Positions 24,130 through 33,181 are shown, counted from the stretch's first letter. The stretch: DNA of 36,582 nt from Anaeroplasma sp. (GCA_022768655.1 JALEQD010000082.1:1-36582); one strand, 5' to 3'. Translations and numbers: made by a program. Notes: generated by a model not told the origin, from the letters alone.

Positions 24130-25377
24130 ATGTTTAATACAATTGACGAGGTTTATAATTGGTTATATAACCAAAAAAAGCTTTCAAAAAGAGAAAATTT
24201 AAAAAGAATTACATTTGTTGCAGAAGAGCTTGACCTTATACCTACATATAAAATTGTTCATATTGCAGGTACAAATGGAAAAGGCTCTACTGCTTCATAT
24301 TTAAAAAATATTTTAAAAAATACTGGTAAGCACATCGGTTTTTTCGTATCACCATTTGTTGTATGCTTTAATGAAAGAATTCAAATTAATGATAGATATA
24401 TATCAGATGCAGAAATAATGTATTATGCAAATATTCTTTATGAATATTCAAATTCATATTTTGAAAAATATAATGATATAATTCCATTTTTTGAATTAAC
24501 ATTTTTAATGGCGTTAATGTTTTTTAAGGATCGTAATATTGATTTAGCCATAATTGAATGTGGCCTTGGTGGAAGGCTTGATGCAACAAATTTTTTGAAA
24601 ACAGATTTAGCAATAATAACAAATATAGGCTATGATCATATGGCCACATTAGGTAATACATTAGAAGAAATAGCATATCATAAGCTTGGAATTGTTAAGC
24701 CTAATATGACATGCTTAACATGTGTATCAGATGATTTGAAATCTTTATTTACTGATTATGCATCTAAAATAAATTCAAAAATGATATTTGTTGATAAATT
24801 TGTAGATAATATTGTTTTATCTGATTCTACAAGATTTACATATAAAAATATTGAATTTGAGGCAAGCCTTATTGCTAATTATCAGGCATATAATGCAGCA
24901 CTTGCGATTGAAGCAGCTAAATTTGTAGAACCAAGCATTGAATTGGATTTAATAAAATATGGTTTGATGAATACTTTTTGGCCTGGTAGAATGGAAATAG
25001 TTATGAAAAAACCCTATGTAATTTTGGATGGTGCACACAATATTCATGGGATTACAGGACTTGTTGATTCAATTAAAAAAATGAATTACAAGGATGTAAG
25101 AATAGTATTTTCTGCTTTAGCAGATAAAGCATTTGATAAAATGATAGAAAAACTTGATGAAATTGCTGAAAGTTTTTATTTTACATCAATTGATGATAAA
25201 AGAAAAGCAGATGCTTCTTCATTTATAAAATATACAAAAAAGAATTATAGGGTTATTGAAAATTTTTTAGAATGCATTGATACTGCAATAAAGGAAGCAA
25301 ACGAGGAAAGCTTGGTTTTAATAACTGGATCATTACATTTTATTTCCTGTGTTAGAAAAATTTTTAAAAATAATTAA
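24130..25377 (+). CDS. folC: Folylpolyglutamate synthase / dihydrofolate synthase
   Basis: A Mur-ligase-like ATP enzyme that adds glutamate to folates and may also make dihydrofolate. It has 415 residues. The P-loop is GTNGKGST (47-54), and FVSPFVVCFNERIQIN, IIECGLGGRLDATN, TNIGYDHMATLG and ILDGAHNIHG are conserved family segments. Tight coupling to valS means it is also downstream of the T-box. A terminator lies after the stop. Confidence 0.95.
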   Translation: MFNTIDEVYNWLYNQKKLSKRENLKRITFVAEELDLIPTYKIVHIAGTNGKGSTASYLKNILKNTGKHIGFFVSPFVVCFNERIQINDRYISDAEIMYYANILYEYSNSYFEKYNDIIPFFELTFLMALMFFKDRNIDLAIIECGLGGRLDATNFLKTDLAIITNIGYDHMATLGNTLEEIAYHKLGIVKPNMTCLTCVSDDLKSLFTDYASKINSKMIFVDKFVDNIVLSDSTRFTYKNIEFEASLIANYQAYNAALAIEAAKFVEPSIELDLIKYGLMNTFWPGRMEIVMKKPYVILDGAHNIHGITGLVDSIKKMNYKDVRIVFSALADKAFDKMIEKLDEIAESFYFTSIDDKRKADASSFIKYTKKNYRVIENFLECIDTAIKEANEESLVLITGSLHFISCVRKIFKNN

Positions 25378-25403
25378 TATAGGAAAAAATATAAATTTTT
25401 ATC

Positions 25404-25439
25404 AAAAAGCTAGAATATTTTATTTCTAGTTTTTTTTTA
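25404..25439 (+). terminator. Intrinsic terminator after folC
   Basis: Stem ctagaa/ttctag with an 8-base loop, preceded by an A-run and followed by nine Ts. It ends the valS-folC transcript. Confidence 0.8.
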
Positions 25440-25495
25440 TTGCCAAAAAAATTTAATTTGTTCGAAAATCATAGGTTTAACTAAATTAAGCAAAC

Positions 25496-25523
25496 TTGCA
25501 ATATATAAAAAAATAAGTATAAT
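25496..25523 (+). promoter_or_regulatory. Promoter of radC
   Basis: TTGCAA at 25496 and TATAAT at 25518 with a 16-base spacer, 34 bases ahead of the radC start. No clear LexA box is seen nearby. Confidence 0.6.
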
Positions 25524-25557
25524 TTTTAATTAAATATAAGAATTGAGGTAAATTTCA

Positions 25558-26232
25558 ATGAAAATCAAAGAAATGAACGAAGAAGAAAAACCAAGAGAAA
25601 AGCTATTAGCAAATGGTGTTAAAGCATTAACAGATTCTGAGCTTCTAGCAATTATGTTAGGAAGTGGAACAAAGGAAGAATCAGTATTAGAACTTTCAAG
25701 TAGGCTTATAAACAAATATGGATTATCAAAGCTTTTTAATATGTCATTTGATGAATTATCAAAAATTAAAGGTATAAAAGAAGCAAAGGCTACAAAGCTT
25801 ATGTCTGCGTTTGAAATAGCTAGAAGATGCATAAAAGAAGAAAGAAATATTAAAAAACCCTTATTATGTAAGGAGGATGTATATGATTTTATTAAGGGTG
25901 AATATGCATTTATAAATTATGAAATGCTATCTGTGGTTTATGTTAATTGTAAATGTGTGCCAATTGAATATAAAACATATTCAAATTCATTATCACATTC
26001 AGTTACAATTCCTTATCGTGAAATAATAAATGAAGCAATTATGAATAAATGCTATGGTATTTTTTTAATACATAATCATCCAACAGGTGATAATAATCCT
26101 TCAAAGGAGGATATAGAATCAACAGAGGAATTAGAAGAAATACTTATTAGGCTTAATATAATTTTACTTGATCACATAATATTATCTAATGGTAATTATT
26201 TATCTTTAAATGAATATGGACTTCTAAAATAA
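25558..26232 (+). CDS. radC: RadC-family JAB/MPN domain protein
   Basis: A 224-residue RadC (UPF0758) protein. The N-terminal half has a helix-hairpin-helix-like region (LSKIKGIKEAKATKLMSAFEI). The C-terminal JAB/JAMM metalloprotease fold has H172, H174 and D185 in HNHPTGDNNPSKED, with SHSVTIPYREI ahead of it. The name comes from an early DNA repair assignment that is not well supported; the molecular role of the family is unsettled. The start follows gaggt. The order radC then SpoIVF-like genes recalls Bacillus, where mre and min genes lie between. Confidence 0.93.
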   Translation: MKIKEMNEEEKPREKLLANGVKALTDSELLAIMLGSGTKEESVLELSSRLINKYGLSKLFNMSFDELSKIKGIKEAKATKLMSAFEIARRCIKEERNIKKPLLCKEDVYDFIKGEYAFINYEMLSVVYVNCKCVPIEYKTYSNSLSHSVTIPYREIINEAIMNKCYGIFLIHNHPTGDNNPSKEDIESTEELEEILIRLNIILLDHIILSNGNYLSLNEYGLLK

Positions 26233-26264
26233 AAATATTTATCATATTATTGTTTGGTGATTCT

Positions 26265-26702
26265 ATGAAAAAGGGCTTATTACTTATTTTGTTTTTTTTA
26301 CTTGGTCTATTATTAAAAAATACTTTTCTTGTAAAAGAAATAGAAATAGAAAAGCTTATTAATATTTTCTCATTAAACCTACATAACAATGAAAAGGAAG
26401 TTATAACTGACAAAATATCTGTATTAGATTATTATTTTGATAATGAATGCTTATATATAATACCAATAAATAATGAAGTAAAATTACCAATTTCAGGGGT
26501 TGTTACAAAAAGGGATAAGAATATAATTATAATTGAAACAATTAATGGAAATATATATATTGAAGGAATTGATTCAAATTATTATTTATATCAATATTAT
26601 AATGCAAATTGCATTCTTGGTAATTCAAATCTAATTTCAATTAGAAGTGATATAAATGATGAAATAGTAAATAGCTTGGTTATCGATTATGAAGCGATTT
26701 AA
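26265..26702 (+). CDS. SpoIVFA-like membrane protein with degenerate M23-like domain
   Basis: A 145-residue protein with one N-terminal membrane helix (residues 4-22) and a beta-rich outer domain. Residues about 74-128 (LPISGVVTKRDKNIIIIETI, then a GNIYIEG strand and ILGNSNLISI) resemble a shortened M23/LytM fold without the metal-binding histidines, as in SpoIVFA. The gene overlaps the SpoIVFB-like protease gene by 14 bases. In Bacillus SpoIVFA holds SpoIVFB inactive in the forespore membrane, so the same anchoring role is inferred from order, topology and fold. Sequence resemblance is weak. The start at 26265 has ttggtga upstream. Confidence 0.5.
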   Translation: MKKGLLLILFFLLGLLLKNTFLVKEIEIEKLINIFSLNLHNNEKEVITDKISVLDYYFDNECLYIIPINNEVKLPISGVVTKRDKNIIIIETINGNIYIEGIDSNYYLYQYYNANCILGNSNLISIRSDINDEIVNSLVIDYEAI

Positions 26703-27417
26703 AATTCATTTTTCATTTTATATATTATTTTTATGTATGATTTTATCAAGATATCAAATATTATATTTAAAATTATTATTGCTTATTTTTTTACATGAAT
26801 TAGGACATATTTTAGTAGCATCCATATTCAAGATAAAAATAAATAGAATTGTACTTACTGGCATGGGGCTATTTATGGATGCTGAAACAAATGATTTATC
26901 ATTTATTAAAGGAATAATTTTTTATTTGTCAGGTTTAATAATAAATTTGATATTATTGTTTTTCTTAAAAGAAGAATTTAAAAAAATTAATCTATTTATA
27001 TTAATAATTAATTTGATACCTATATATCCAACAGATGGATATAACATATTAAATTCAATTATTTCATATTTTTTTCCTTATAAAATTAGTAAATATGTTT
27101 CAAATTACCTAAGCTTAATTTTATCCTGTATCATTTTTTGTTATTTTATAAATAAAATGGATTTTTTATTATTTGTAATGCTATTATATTTAGTTTATCT
27201 TTCAATTATTTCAATAAGAAATATAAATTTTGACTATGAAAGATTTTTATTAAATAGATACTTAAATAATTTTGATTTCAAGACTAAAAGAATACATTAT
27301 AAAAATAATATTGATAATATGTTTTATAAATATAAAATTGTAGAAGCAAACCTTGCAAATAAATTAATAAAAGAAAAGGATATTTTAAAAATTAAGTATA
27401 ATAATGTCCGTTTTTAG
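26689..27417 (+). CDS. Site-2 intramembrane metalloprotease, SpoIVFB-like (M50)
   Basis: A 242-residue M50 protease. The zinc motif is HELGH (H36, E37, H40) in the second membrane segment, and the third ligand is D116 in PIYPTDGYNIL. Four or five further helices follow and a basic C-terminal cytosolic tail (about residues 188-242) replaces the CBS domain that SpoIVFB of Bacillus has at this place. SpoIVFB cleaves pro-sigma-K in the mother cell; position after a SpoIVFA-like gene suggests the same role here. Other M50 families (RseP-like, with PDZ) do not fit because no PDZ is present. It is read from inside the upstream gene. Confidence 0.75.
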   Translation: MKRFKIHFSFYILFLCMILSRYQILYLKLLLLIFLHELGHILVASIFKIKINRIVLTGMGLFMDAETNDLSFIKGIIFYLSGLIINLILLFFLKEEFKKINLFILIINLIPIYPTDGYNILNSIISYFFPYKISKYVSNYLSLILSCIIFCYFINKMDFLLFVMLLYLVYLSIISIRNINFDYERFLLNRYLNNFDFKTKRIHYKNNIDNMFYKYKIVEANLANKLIKEKDILKIKYNNVRF

Positions 27418-27435
27418 CACAAAATAATAAAAAAT

Positions 27436-27474
27436 ATATCAAACTATTAAAAAATATAAATAATTTGATATAAT
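27436..27474 (+). promoter_or_regulatory. Promoter with overlapping inverted repeat ahead of the DUF368 gene
   Basis: An extended -10 TGATATAAT lies at 27466-27474, 24 bases before the start codon. A 13-base inverted repeat with one mismatch (27436-27448 with 27459-27471) overlaps this -10 with its right arm. That is a plausible repressor site, though chance is not excluded in such AT-rich sequence. Confidence 0.5.
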
Positions 27475-27498
27475 ATAAAATATCAGTGGGAGGAATAT

Positions 27499-28392
27499 AT
27501 GAAATATCTAATTATTCTATTAAAGGGAATTGCTTTTGGAATTGCCAATTTAATTCCTGGTGTATCTGGTGGTACAATTGCCGTAATTACTGGTGTATAT
27601 GAAAAGCTATTATATAGTATAAATAATTTGTTTAAGGATTTTAAAAATTCTATCAAATTCTTAATCCCATTTGGTGTAGGTATTTTACTTGCAGTAGTAC
27701 TAGGGTCAAAGCTGTTTGAATTATGCTTAACTCATATTCCTATTCCTACTACATGCTTATTTATGGGCTTTGTATTAGGTGGTATTCCTTCACTTGCTAA
27801 GCCATTAAAGAAGGATATTAGTGTTTTAAATATCATTATTGCTGTAATTTGTTTTATTCTAGTTACAGTTTTCCTATTTATTGATATTAAAAATAATTCT
27901 ATAATAGATTTTCAAATAAAAGATTATTTTATTTTGTTTTTATGTGGATTGCTCGCTTCTGTTGCAATGGTATTACCTGGTTTATCAGGTATGCTTATAA
28001 TTATGCTATTTGGTTATTATGATTTAATTCAATCTACCTTAGCAAATTTAACAGATTTTTCTCTTTTTGTATCAAACCTAAAGGTCATTTTACCTGTTGG
28101 CGCAGGAGTAGTTATTGGTATTTTTTCAGCTTGTAAAATATTTTCAATATTATTAAAAAAATATCCAAAGCAATGTAGCTTTGCGATAGTTGGCTTCGTT
28201 ATCGCATCTGTTATTTGCATATTATTTAAAATGAAGGATTATAATTATTCTGTTCCAATGATTATAGGTGGAATAATTATGATTCCTATTGGCTTTATTG
28301 CAACATATTATATGTCTAAATTTGAAAATAAAAGAAATGAAAATGAAGCATTAGAACAAACAAATGATGGTTCAAATGAAATTAATGAATAA
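27499..28392 (+). CDS. DUF368 membrane protein, undecaprenyl phosphate translocase PopT family
   Basis: A 297-residue polytopic membrane protein of the DUF368 family, of which PopT members flip undecaprenyl phosphate back across the membrane for cell wall precursor synthesis. The two inverted halves show the repeated motifs IPGVSGGT (residues 19-26) and LPGLSGM. Eight or so helices are visible, with a charged C-terminal tail of about 25 residues. The strong start follows tgggagg. The presence of a recycling flippase implies a peptidoglycan-making, walled cell and so argues against a wall-less mollicute. Confidence 0.88.
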   Translation: MKYLIILLKGIAFGIANLIPGVSGGTIAVITGVYEKLLYSINNLFKDFKNSIKFLIPFGVGILLAVVLGSKLFELCLTHIPIPTTCLFMGFVLGGIPSLAKPLKKDISVLNIIIAVICFILVTVFLFIDIKNNSIIDFQIKDYFILFLCGLLASVAMVLPGLSGMLIIMLFGYYDLIQSTLANLTDFSLFVSNLKVILPVGAGVVIGIFSACKIFSILLKKYPKQCSFAIVGFVIASVICILFKMKDYNYSVPMIIGGIIMIPIGFIATYYMSKFENKRNENEALEQTNDGSNEINE

Positions 28393-28403
28393 ATTATAAT
28401 AAG

Positions 28404-28445
28404 CTTTACTGTTTTTTTAAATTAATCAGTAAAGTTTTTCTTTTA
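28404..28445 (+). terminator. Intrinsic terminator after the DUF368 gene
   Basis: Perfect 8-bp stem ctttactg/cagtaaag with a 15-base AT loop, followed by a T-rich tract. Confidence 0.75.
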
Positions 28446-28460
28446 TATAATATAAAATAA

Positions 28461-28469
28461 TGGTATAAT
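28461..28469 (+). promoter_or_regulatory. Extended -10 promoter of the EF-G-like gene
   Basis: TGGTATAAT, an extended -10, 40 bases upstream of the start. The ATG at 28468 is part of this promoter and would not be in the mRNA, which confirms the later start codon. Confidence 0.6.
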
Positions 28470-28509
28470 GAATTTAACAAGAAAACGTTTACAAAAAGGA
28501 GATTTTAAT

Positions 28510-30534
28510 ATGGATGTTAAACAAATTCGTAATGTAGTTGTTTTAGGACATCAAGGATGTGGTAAAACAACATTAGTAGAATCATTATATAGTTTGACAA
28601 CAGGAAACGCTAAGGGTAGCGTTGAAAAGAAGAATACTATAAGTGATTATTTATTTGAAGAAAAGGAAAGAGTAAGCTCAGTTAGATTATCTATTGTACC
28701 GATTCATTATGATAATTATAAAATTAATTTAATTGACATTCCTGGAAATGATGATTTTATAAGTGAAGCTTTATCAGCAGTATCAGTTGTTAAGGGTGCA
28801 ATTTTAGTTGTTGATGCATCCTCTGGAGTTCAGGTTGAAACTGTTAAGCATTGGAATATGCTTAGAAAAAGAAATATTCCAACTATTATCTATTTGAATA
28901 AAATGGATAAGGAGAATATTCATTTTGAACAATTATTAGCTGAAATAAGAGAAAAACTAGGAAAAAACGCTATTCCTTTTTCTTATCCTATGGGACATAA
29001 TGATTCATTTGATGGCTTTGTTAATGTTGTAACATTAAAGGCAAGAAAATATAATGGTAAAACATGTGATGATGTTGAAATATATGATGATAAGAAGATG
29101 AAGGTTTTTGAACTTCATAATACAATGGTAGAGGCAGTAGCCCAAACGAGTGAGGAGCTTTTAGATAAATTCTTTAATGGTGAACAGCTTACAATGGAAG
29201 AAATACATACAGGACTAAGAAAAGGTGTATTAGATGGTGAGCTTATTCCTGTATTAGTTGGCTGTGCGACAAAAAATATTGGATTGCATACAATGCTATC
29301 AATGCTTGTTGATTATTTACCTAATCCATCTGATTTAAATCCAATTTGTGGCCTTGATGATAAAGAAAACCCTACAATAAGAAAAACACTAGATGAAGAG
29401 CCTTTCTCTGCATTTGTTTTTAAGACTATTATTGACCCATATAGTGGCATTTCTTCAATTTTTAAGGTTAATTCTGGTGTATTACATCAGCAGGATGAGG
29501 TTTATATTTCTGGTTTAAATAAAACAATAACGGTAAATCAATTATTTACAATATGTGGAAATAAGCAAACACCAGTGTCTGAGGTTCATGCTGGAGATAT
29601 TGCGGTAATAAATAAAGTTGATGGTCTTGAAACATCTATGACCCTATGCACACCAAAAAGTAAAATTGAATATGAAAAGATTGATTTTCCAACACCAGTT
29701 TATTATAAGTCTATAATAACAAAATCTAAAAATGACGATGATAAGCTTACAGGTGTTTTATCAAAGATGGTATTAGAGGATAAGTCAATATTAATTAAGC
29801 GTAATATCGAAACTAATCAATTATTATTAGGTACATTAGGACTAAGTCATTTGAATTTTATATTATCTAGAATTAAAAATTCATATAAGCTTGATTTAGG
29901 AACAGAAGATCAAAAGGTAATTTATAAAGAAACAATAAAGTCATCTGCCTCTGGTAGTGGTAGATATATTAAGCAAAGTGGTGGTTCAGGCTTTTATGGT
30001 GTGGTTGAAATGGATTTTTCACCATCTAAAGAAAATGAATTTACTGAATCTGTGTTTGGAGGAAGTGTTCCAAAGAATTATTTCCCTGCAGTTGAAAAAG
30101 GATTTTATGAGGCTTGTGAAAAGGGTCTATTGAAGGGATTCCAGGTTACAGGTGTAAAGGCAAATTTAAAGGATGGTAAATATCATCCAGTGGATTCAAA
30201 TGAATTAGCGTTTAAAATGGCAGCAATATTAGCATTTAAGGATGCATACATGAAATGTAATCCAGTTATTTTAGAGCCAATTTCAAAAATTGTTGTTACA
30301 GTTAATAGTGATGACGTTGGTAATATTTTATCTGATTTAAATCAAAGAAGAGCAAAGATTATTGGAATGGATATAAATTCAGTTGGAAATCAAAAAATAA
30401 CTGCGTTAGTTCCTGAATCTGAAATTCTTGAATATGTTAATGATTTAAAATCTTTAACACAGGGTAGTGGATATTTTTCAAGAGAATTTTTTGGATATGA
30501 GGAATTACCAAATTATTTAGAAGTAAAAATTTAA
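28510..30534 (+). CDS. EF-G-like translation factor GTPase (EF-G2 type)
   Basis: A 674-residue protein with the five-domain layout of elongation factor G. G1 is GHQGCGKTT (13-21), G3 is DIPGN (76-80) and G4 is NKMD (130-133). The domain IV loop region reads SGSGRYIKQSGGSGFYGVVE and domain V includes YFPAVEKGFYEACEKG. G3 ends in Asn where EF-G and EF-Tu have the GTPase-activating His (DTPGH), and the switch I RGITI is replaced by RVSSV. It is therefore a paralogue rather than the main EF-G; a role in recycling or stress is possible but not shown. The start at 28510 follows aaggag. Confidence 0.85.
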   Translation: MDVKQIRNVVVLGHQGCGKTTLVESLYSLTTGNAKGSVEKKNTISDYLFEEKERVSSVRLSIVPIHYDNYKINLIDIPGNDDFISEALSAVSVVKGAILVVDASSGVQVETVKHWNMLRKRNIPTIIYLNKMDKENIHFEQLLAEIREKLGKNAIPFSYPMGHNDSFDGFVNVVTLKARKYNGKTCDDVEIYDDKKMKVFELHNTMVEAVAQTSEELLDKFFNGEQLTMEEIHTGLRKGVLDGELIPVLVGCATKNIGLHTMLSMLVDYLPNPSDLNPICGLDDKENPTIRKTLDEEPFSAFVFKTIIDPYSGISSIFKVNSGVLHQQDEVYISGLNKTITVNQLFTICGNKQTPVSEVHAGDIAVINKVDGLETSMTLCTPKSKIEYEKIDFPTPVYYKSIITKSKNDDDKLTGVLSKMVLEDKSILIKRNIETNQLLLGTLGLSHLNFILSRIKNSYKLDLGTEDQKVIYKETIKSSASGSGRYIKQSGGSGFYGVVEMDFSPSKENEFTESVFGGSVPKNYFPAVEKGFYEACEKGLLKGFQVTGVKANLKDGKYHPVDSNELAFKMAAILAFKDAYMKCNPVILEPISKIVVTVNSDDVGNILSDLNQRRAKIIGMDINSVGNQKITALVPESEILEYVNDLKSLTQGSGYFSREFFGYEELPNYLEVKI

Positions 30535-30541
30535 TTAATAG

Positions 30542-30577
30542 CTAGCAATATTCTTTAATGACTATTGCTAGTTTTTT
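30542..30577 (+). terminator. Intrinsic terminator after the EF-G-like gene
   Basis: Perfect 9-bp stem ctagcaata/tattgctag with a 12-base loop, followed by six Ts. Confidence 0.85.
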
Positions 30578-30605
30578 AAGGAATAAAAATAAGTGAGGTC
30601 TAATA

Positions 30606-32867
30606 ATGCTTGGAAAAATTATTGATTATTATACTATAAAGAATCAAGTATTTATTGTATTTGAAACTAAAAAAATAATTGCTACTATAATTGATGATGG
30701 AATTTGTAATTTTAAAGAGGAAGAAACATCAAGCTTTGCGGTTGATGTAAATGGTTTTATTTTTGATTATATTAATCCAGTTGTAGAAAAAATAGATAAT
30801 GCAATTAAAATAACACATGGACGATACAAATATGTTATAAATGATAATTTTATACTTTCTATATATTTTGATGATGTATTAATTTCTAGTGATATAAGCT
30901 ATTATAATAATAAAACAAATGAGTTTATTGATAATAGCTTATTAGAGGCAGAAGGACATGCGGTAAATATTGAAGAAGAATATAAATATATTATTAGTAA
31001 AAAAATAAATTCTAATGATTGCTTATATGGATTAGGAGATAAAACTGGTTTTTTAAATAAACGTGGCTATGAATACGACATGTGGAATACAGATGACCCA
31101 GCTCCACATGTTGATAGCTTTAAGGCATTATATAAATCAATTCCTTTTTTCATTGTGTTTAATAAAAGCTATTCATATGGATATTTTTTTGATAATACTT
31201 ATAAATCTAATTTTAATATGGCTAAAAATAACAGTGAAGTAGTTTCAATTGGATTTACTGATGGACCTTTAAACTATTATTTTATTGGTGGTAATAATTT
31301 AAAGGATGTTGTATCTAATTATACTTATATCACTGGTAGAATGGATATGCCTAAACGCTTTACATTAGGTTATCATCAATCAAGATGGAGCTATTCTACT
31401 AAGGATGAGGTTATTAAGCTTGTTGATAATTTTAAAAAATACGATATACCATTAGAATGTGTTCATCTAGATATAGATTATATGGATGGCTATAGAGTAT
31501 TTACAGTAAATGATGAAAGATTTAGTGATTTTAAAAATTTTACTGAAGAAATGAAAAATAAAGGTGTTAAGCTTGTAACAATTATTGATCCAGGAGTAAA
31601 GGTTGATTCAAATTATGATGTTTATAATTATATTGTTAAAAATAAGCTTGTAGCGACAGAAAATAATGAAGTATATGTTAATTCTGTTTGGCCGGGAGAG
31701 TCTGTTTATCCATCATTTATTGATCCAAAGCTAAGAACATATTGGGGTGAGCTTGATGGAAAAATGCTTGATTTAGGTGTTAGCGGTATATGGAATGATA
31801 TGAATGAGCCTGCATCCTTCAATGGACCACTTCCTTCTAAGGTTGAATTTTCTGATGGTAATAGGATTCATTATCATGATGAGGTTCATAACATATATGG
31901 ACATTATATGGCTAAAGCTACCTATGAGGGTATGAAAAAGCATAATAATGAAAGACCATTTGTTATTACTAGAGCATGCTATGCTGGAACACAAAAGTAT
32001 TCAACAGTATGGACTGGCGATAATCATTCGATATGGAGTCATTTACAAATGGCAATTCCCCAAATTTGTAATTTAGGTTTATCTGGTTTTGCCTTTGCTG
32101 GCTGTGATGTGGGCGGATTTTCAAGCGATGCAACTAAAGAGCTTTTAATTCGTTGGGCTGAGCTTGGTGCAATTACTCCTTTATTTAGAAATCATTCAGC
32201 AATGGGCACAAAAAGACAGGAGCCTTGGCAATTTGATGATGAGACAATTAGTATTTATAGAAAAGCAGTAAAGCTTAGATATGAGCTTATTCCATATTAT
32301 TATGATTTGTTTTTTGAAGCAGCCAATACTGGTATTCCAGCCTTTAGAGCAGTTGTTTTAGAATACCCAGAGGATTCTAACACATACGAAATTAATGATG
32401 AGGTTATGCTTGGAGCTAATATTTTAGCCTCACCAGTAGTCGAGCAAGGTAAAAGAAATAAATTGGTATATTTACCTAGTGGTACAAATTGGTATGACTA
32501 TTATTCGTATGATAAATTTGAGCCTGGATATCATATATATGATGCTCCACTTGATAAACTTCCACTATTTGTCAAGGAAGGTGCAATAATTCCAAAATAT
32601 CCTAATTATGAAAGCCTAGATGATCCAAAAAATATTATTTTTGAGATATATCCTGGAGATGGAACATATATTCATTATCAGGATAATGGAGTTGACTTTA
32701 ATTATGAAGAAGGAGAATATAATATATATGAGATTTCTCATATAGATGGTAATATTAGAATCGATTTATCCTATAACGGATATAAATTATATGATAAAAT
32801 TTATATAAAATATAAAAATAATATACAAGAATATAAAGAAATTGGTACAATATTAAAAATAGAATAG
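30606..32867 (+). CDS. Glycoside hydrolase family 31, alpha-glucosidase
   Basis: A 753-residue GH31 enzyme that releases glucose or related sugars from alpha-linked oligosaccharides. The nucleophile is D398 in GIWNDMNEPASF and the acid/base is D472 in WTGDNHS. Other family marks are LGYHQSRWSY, CVHLDIDYMDGYRVF, GGFSSDATKELLIRWAELGA and PLFRNHS. An N-terminal beta-sandwich (about residues 1-230) and C-terminal beta domains frame the barrel. No signal peptide is seen, so it is intracellular and would act on imported sugars. Only 28 bases separate it from the upstream terminator and no separate promoter is clear. Shine-Dalgarno is gtgagg. It could be alpha-xylosidase-like; the substrate is not settled. 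Confidence 0.93.
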   Translation: MLGKIIDYYTIKNQVFIVFETKKIIATIIDDGICNFKEEETSSFAVDVNGFIFDYINPVVEKIDNAIKITHGRYKYVINDNFILSIYFDDVLISSDISYYNNKTNEFIDNSLLEAEGHAVNIEEEYKYIISKKINSNDCLYGLGDKTGFLNKRGYEYDMWNTDDPAPHVDSFKALYKSIPFFIVFNKSYSYGYFFDNTYKSNFNMAKNNSEVVSIGFTDGPLNYYFIGGNNLKDVVSNYTYITGRMDMPKRFTLGYHQSRWSYSTKDEVIKLVDNFKKYDIPLECVHLDIDYMDGYRVFTVNDERFSDFKNFTEEMKNKGVKLVTIIDPGVKVDSNYDVYNYIVKNKLVATENNEVYVNSVWPGESVYPSFIDPKLRTYWGELDGKMLDLGVSGIWNDMNEPASFNGPLPSKVEFSDGNRIHYHDEVHNIYGHYMAKATYEGMKKHNNERPFVITRACYAGTQKYSTVWTGDNHSIWSHLQMAIPQICNLGLSGFAFAGCDVGGFSSDATKELLIRWAELGAITPLFRNHSAMGTKRQEPWQFDDETISIYRKAVKLRYELIPYYYDLFFEAANTGIPAFRAVVLEYPEDSNTYEINDEVMLGANILASPVVEQGKRNKLVYLPSGTNWYDYYSYDKFEPGYHIYDAPLDKLPLFVKEGAIIPKYPNYESLDDPKNIIFEIYPGDGTYIHYQDNGVDFNYEEGEYNIYEISHIDGNIRIDLSYNGYKLYDKIYIKYKNNIQEYKEIGTILKIE

Positions 32868-32873
32868 GTAATT

Positions 32874-33179
32874 ATGGATAAAAATAAAATAAAAGAATAT
32901 AGTGATAAATATAAAAAAATACAGCTTAAAATGGCTGTATTATTAATGTGCTTTATTATTCTTATAAGTGTAGGAATAATAATAGGTGGAATATTAATAA
33001 CAATATTTAATAATGAGAAAAGTGTTATTTTATATGTTGTTTCTATAATTATGCTTATAGCTGGTGCTTTAAATATAATTTTAGGCATAAAATTTTATAA
33101 AATTTCAAAAATTAAAATTGAGAAAATGAAGCCTGAAGAAAGTGCCTATAGATATTCAAAAATAACAGGAAATAAATAA
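32874..33179 (+). CDS. Small two-helix membrane protein, unknown
   Basis: A 101-residue protein with a lysine-rich N-terminus (1-18), a helix at about 20-45, a short loop, a second helix at about 51-75 and a charged C-terminal tail. I do not recognise it. It follows the GH31 gene by 6 bases, with taggt as a weak Shine-Dalgarno, and the shared terminator lies after it, so it is probably co-transcribed. Confidence 0.6.
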   Translation: MDKNKIKEYSDKYKKIQLKMAVLLMCFIILISVGIIIGGILITIFNNEKSVILYVVSIIMLIAGALNIILGIKFYKISKIKIEKMKPEESAYRYSKITGNK

Positions 33180-33181
33180 AT

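Noticed and set aside
25530-25832. Minus-strand reading frame over the radC start
   Set aside because: It is antisense to radC and lies across the radC promoter region; no ribosome-binding site is seen.
25558-26232. radC as a sign of a mobile or defence island
   Set aside because: RadC-like genes occur in islands, but this one has the chromosomal radC-spoIVF neighbourhood and no integrase, IS element or base-composition break is seen.
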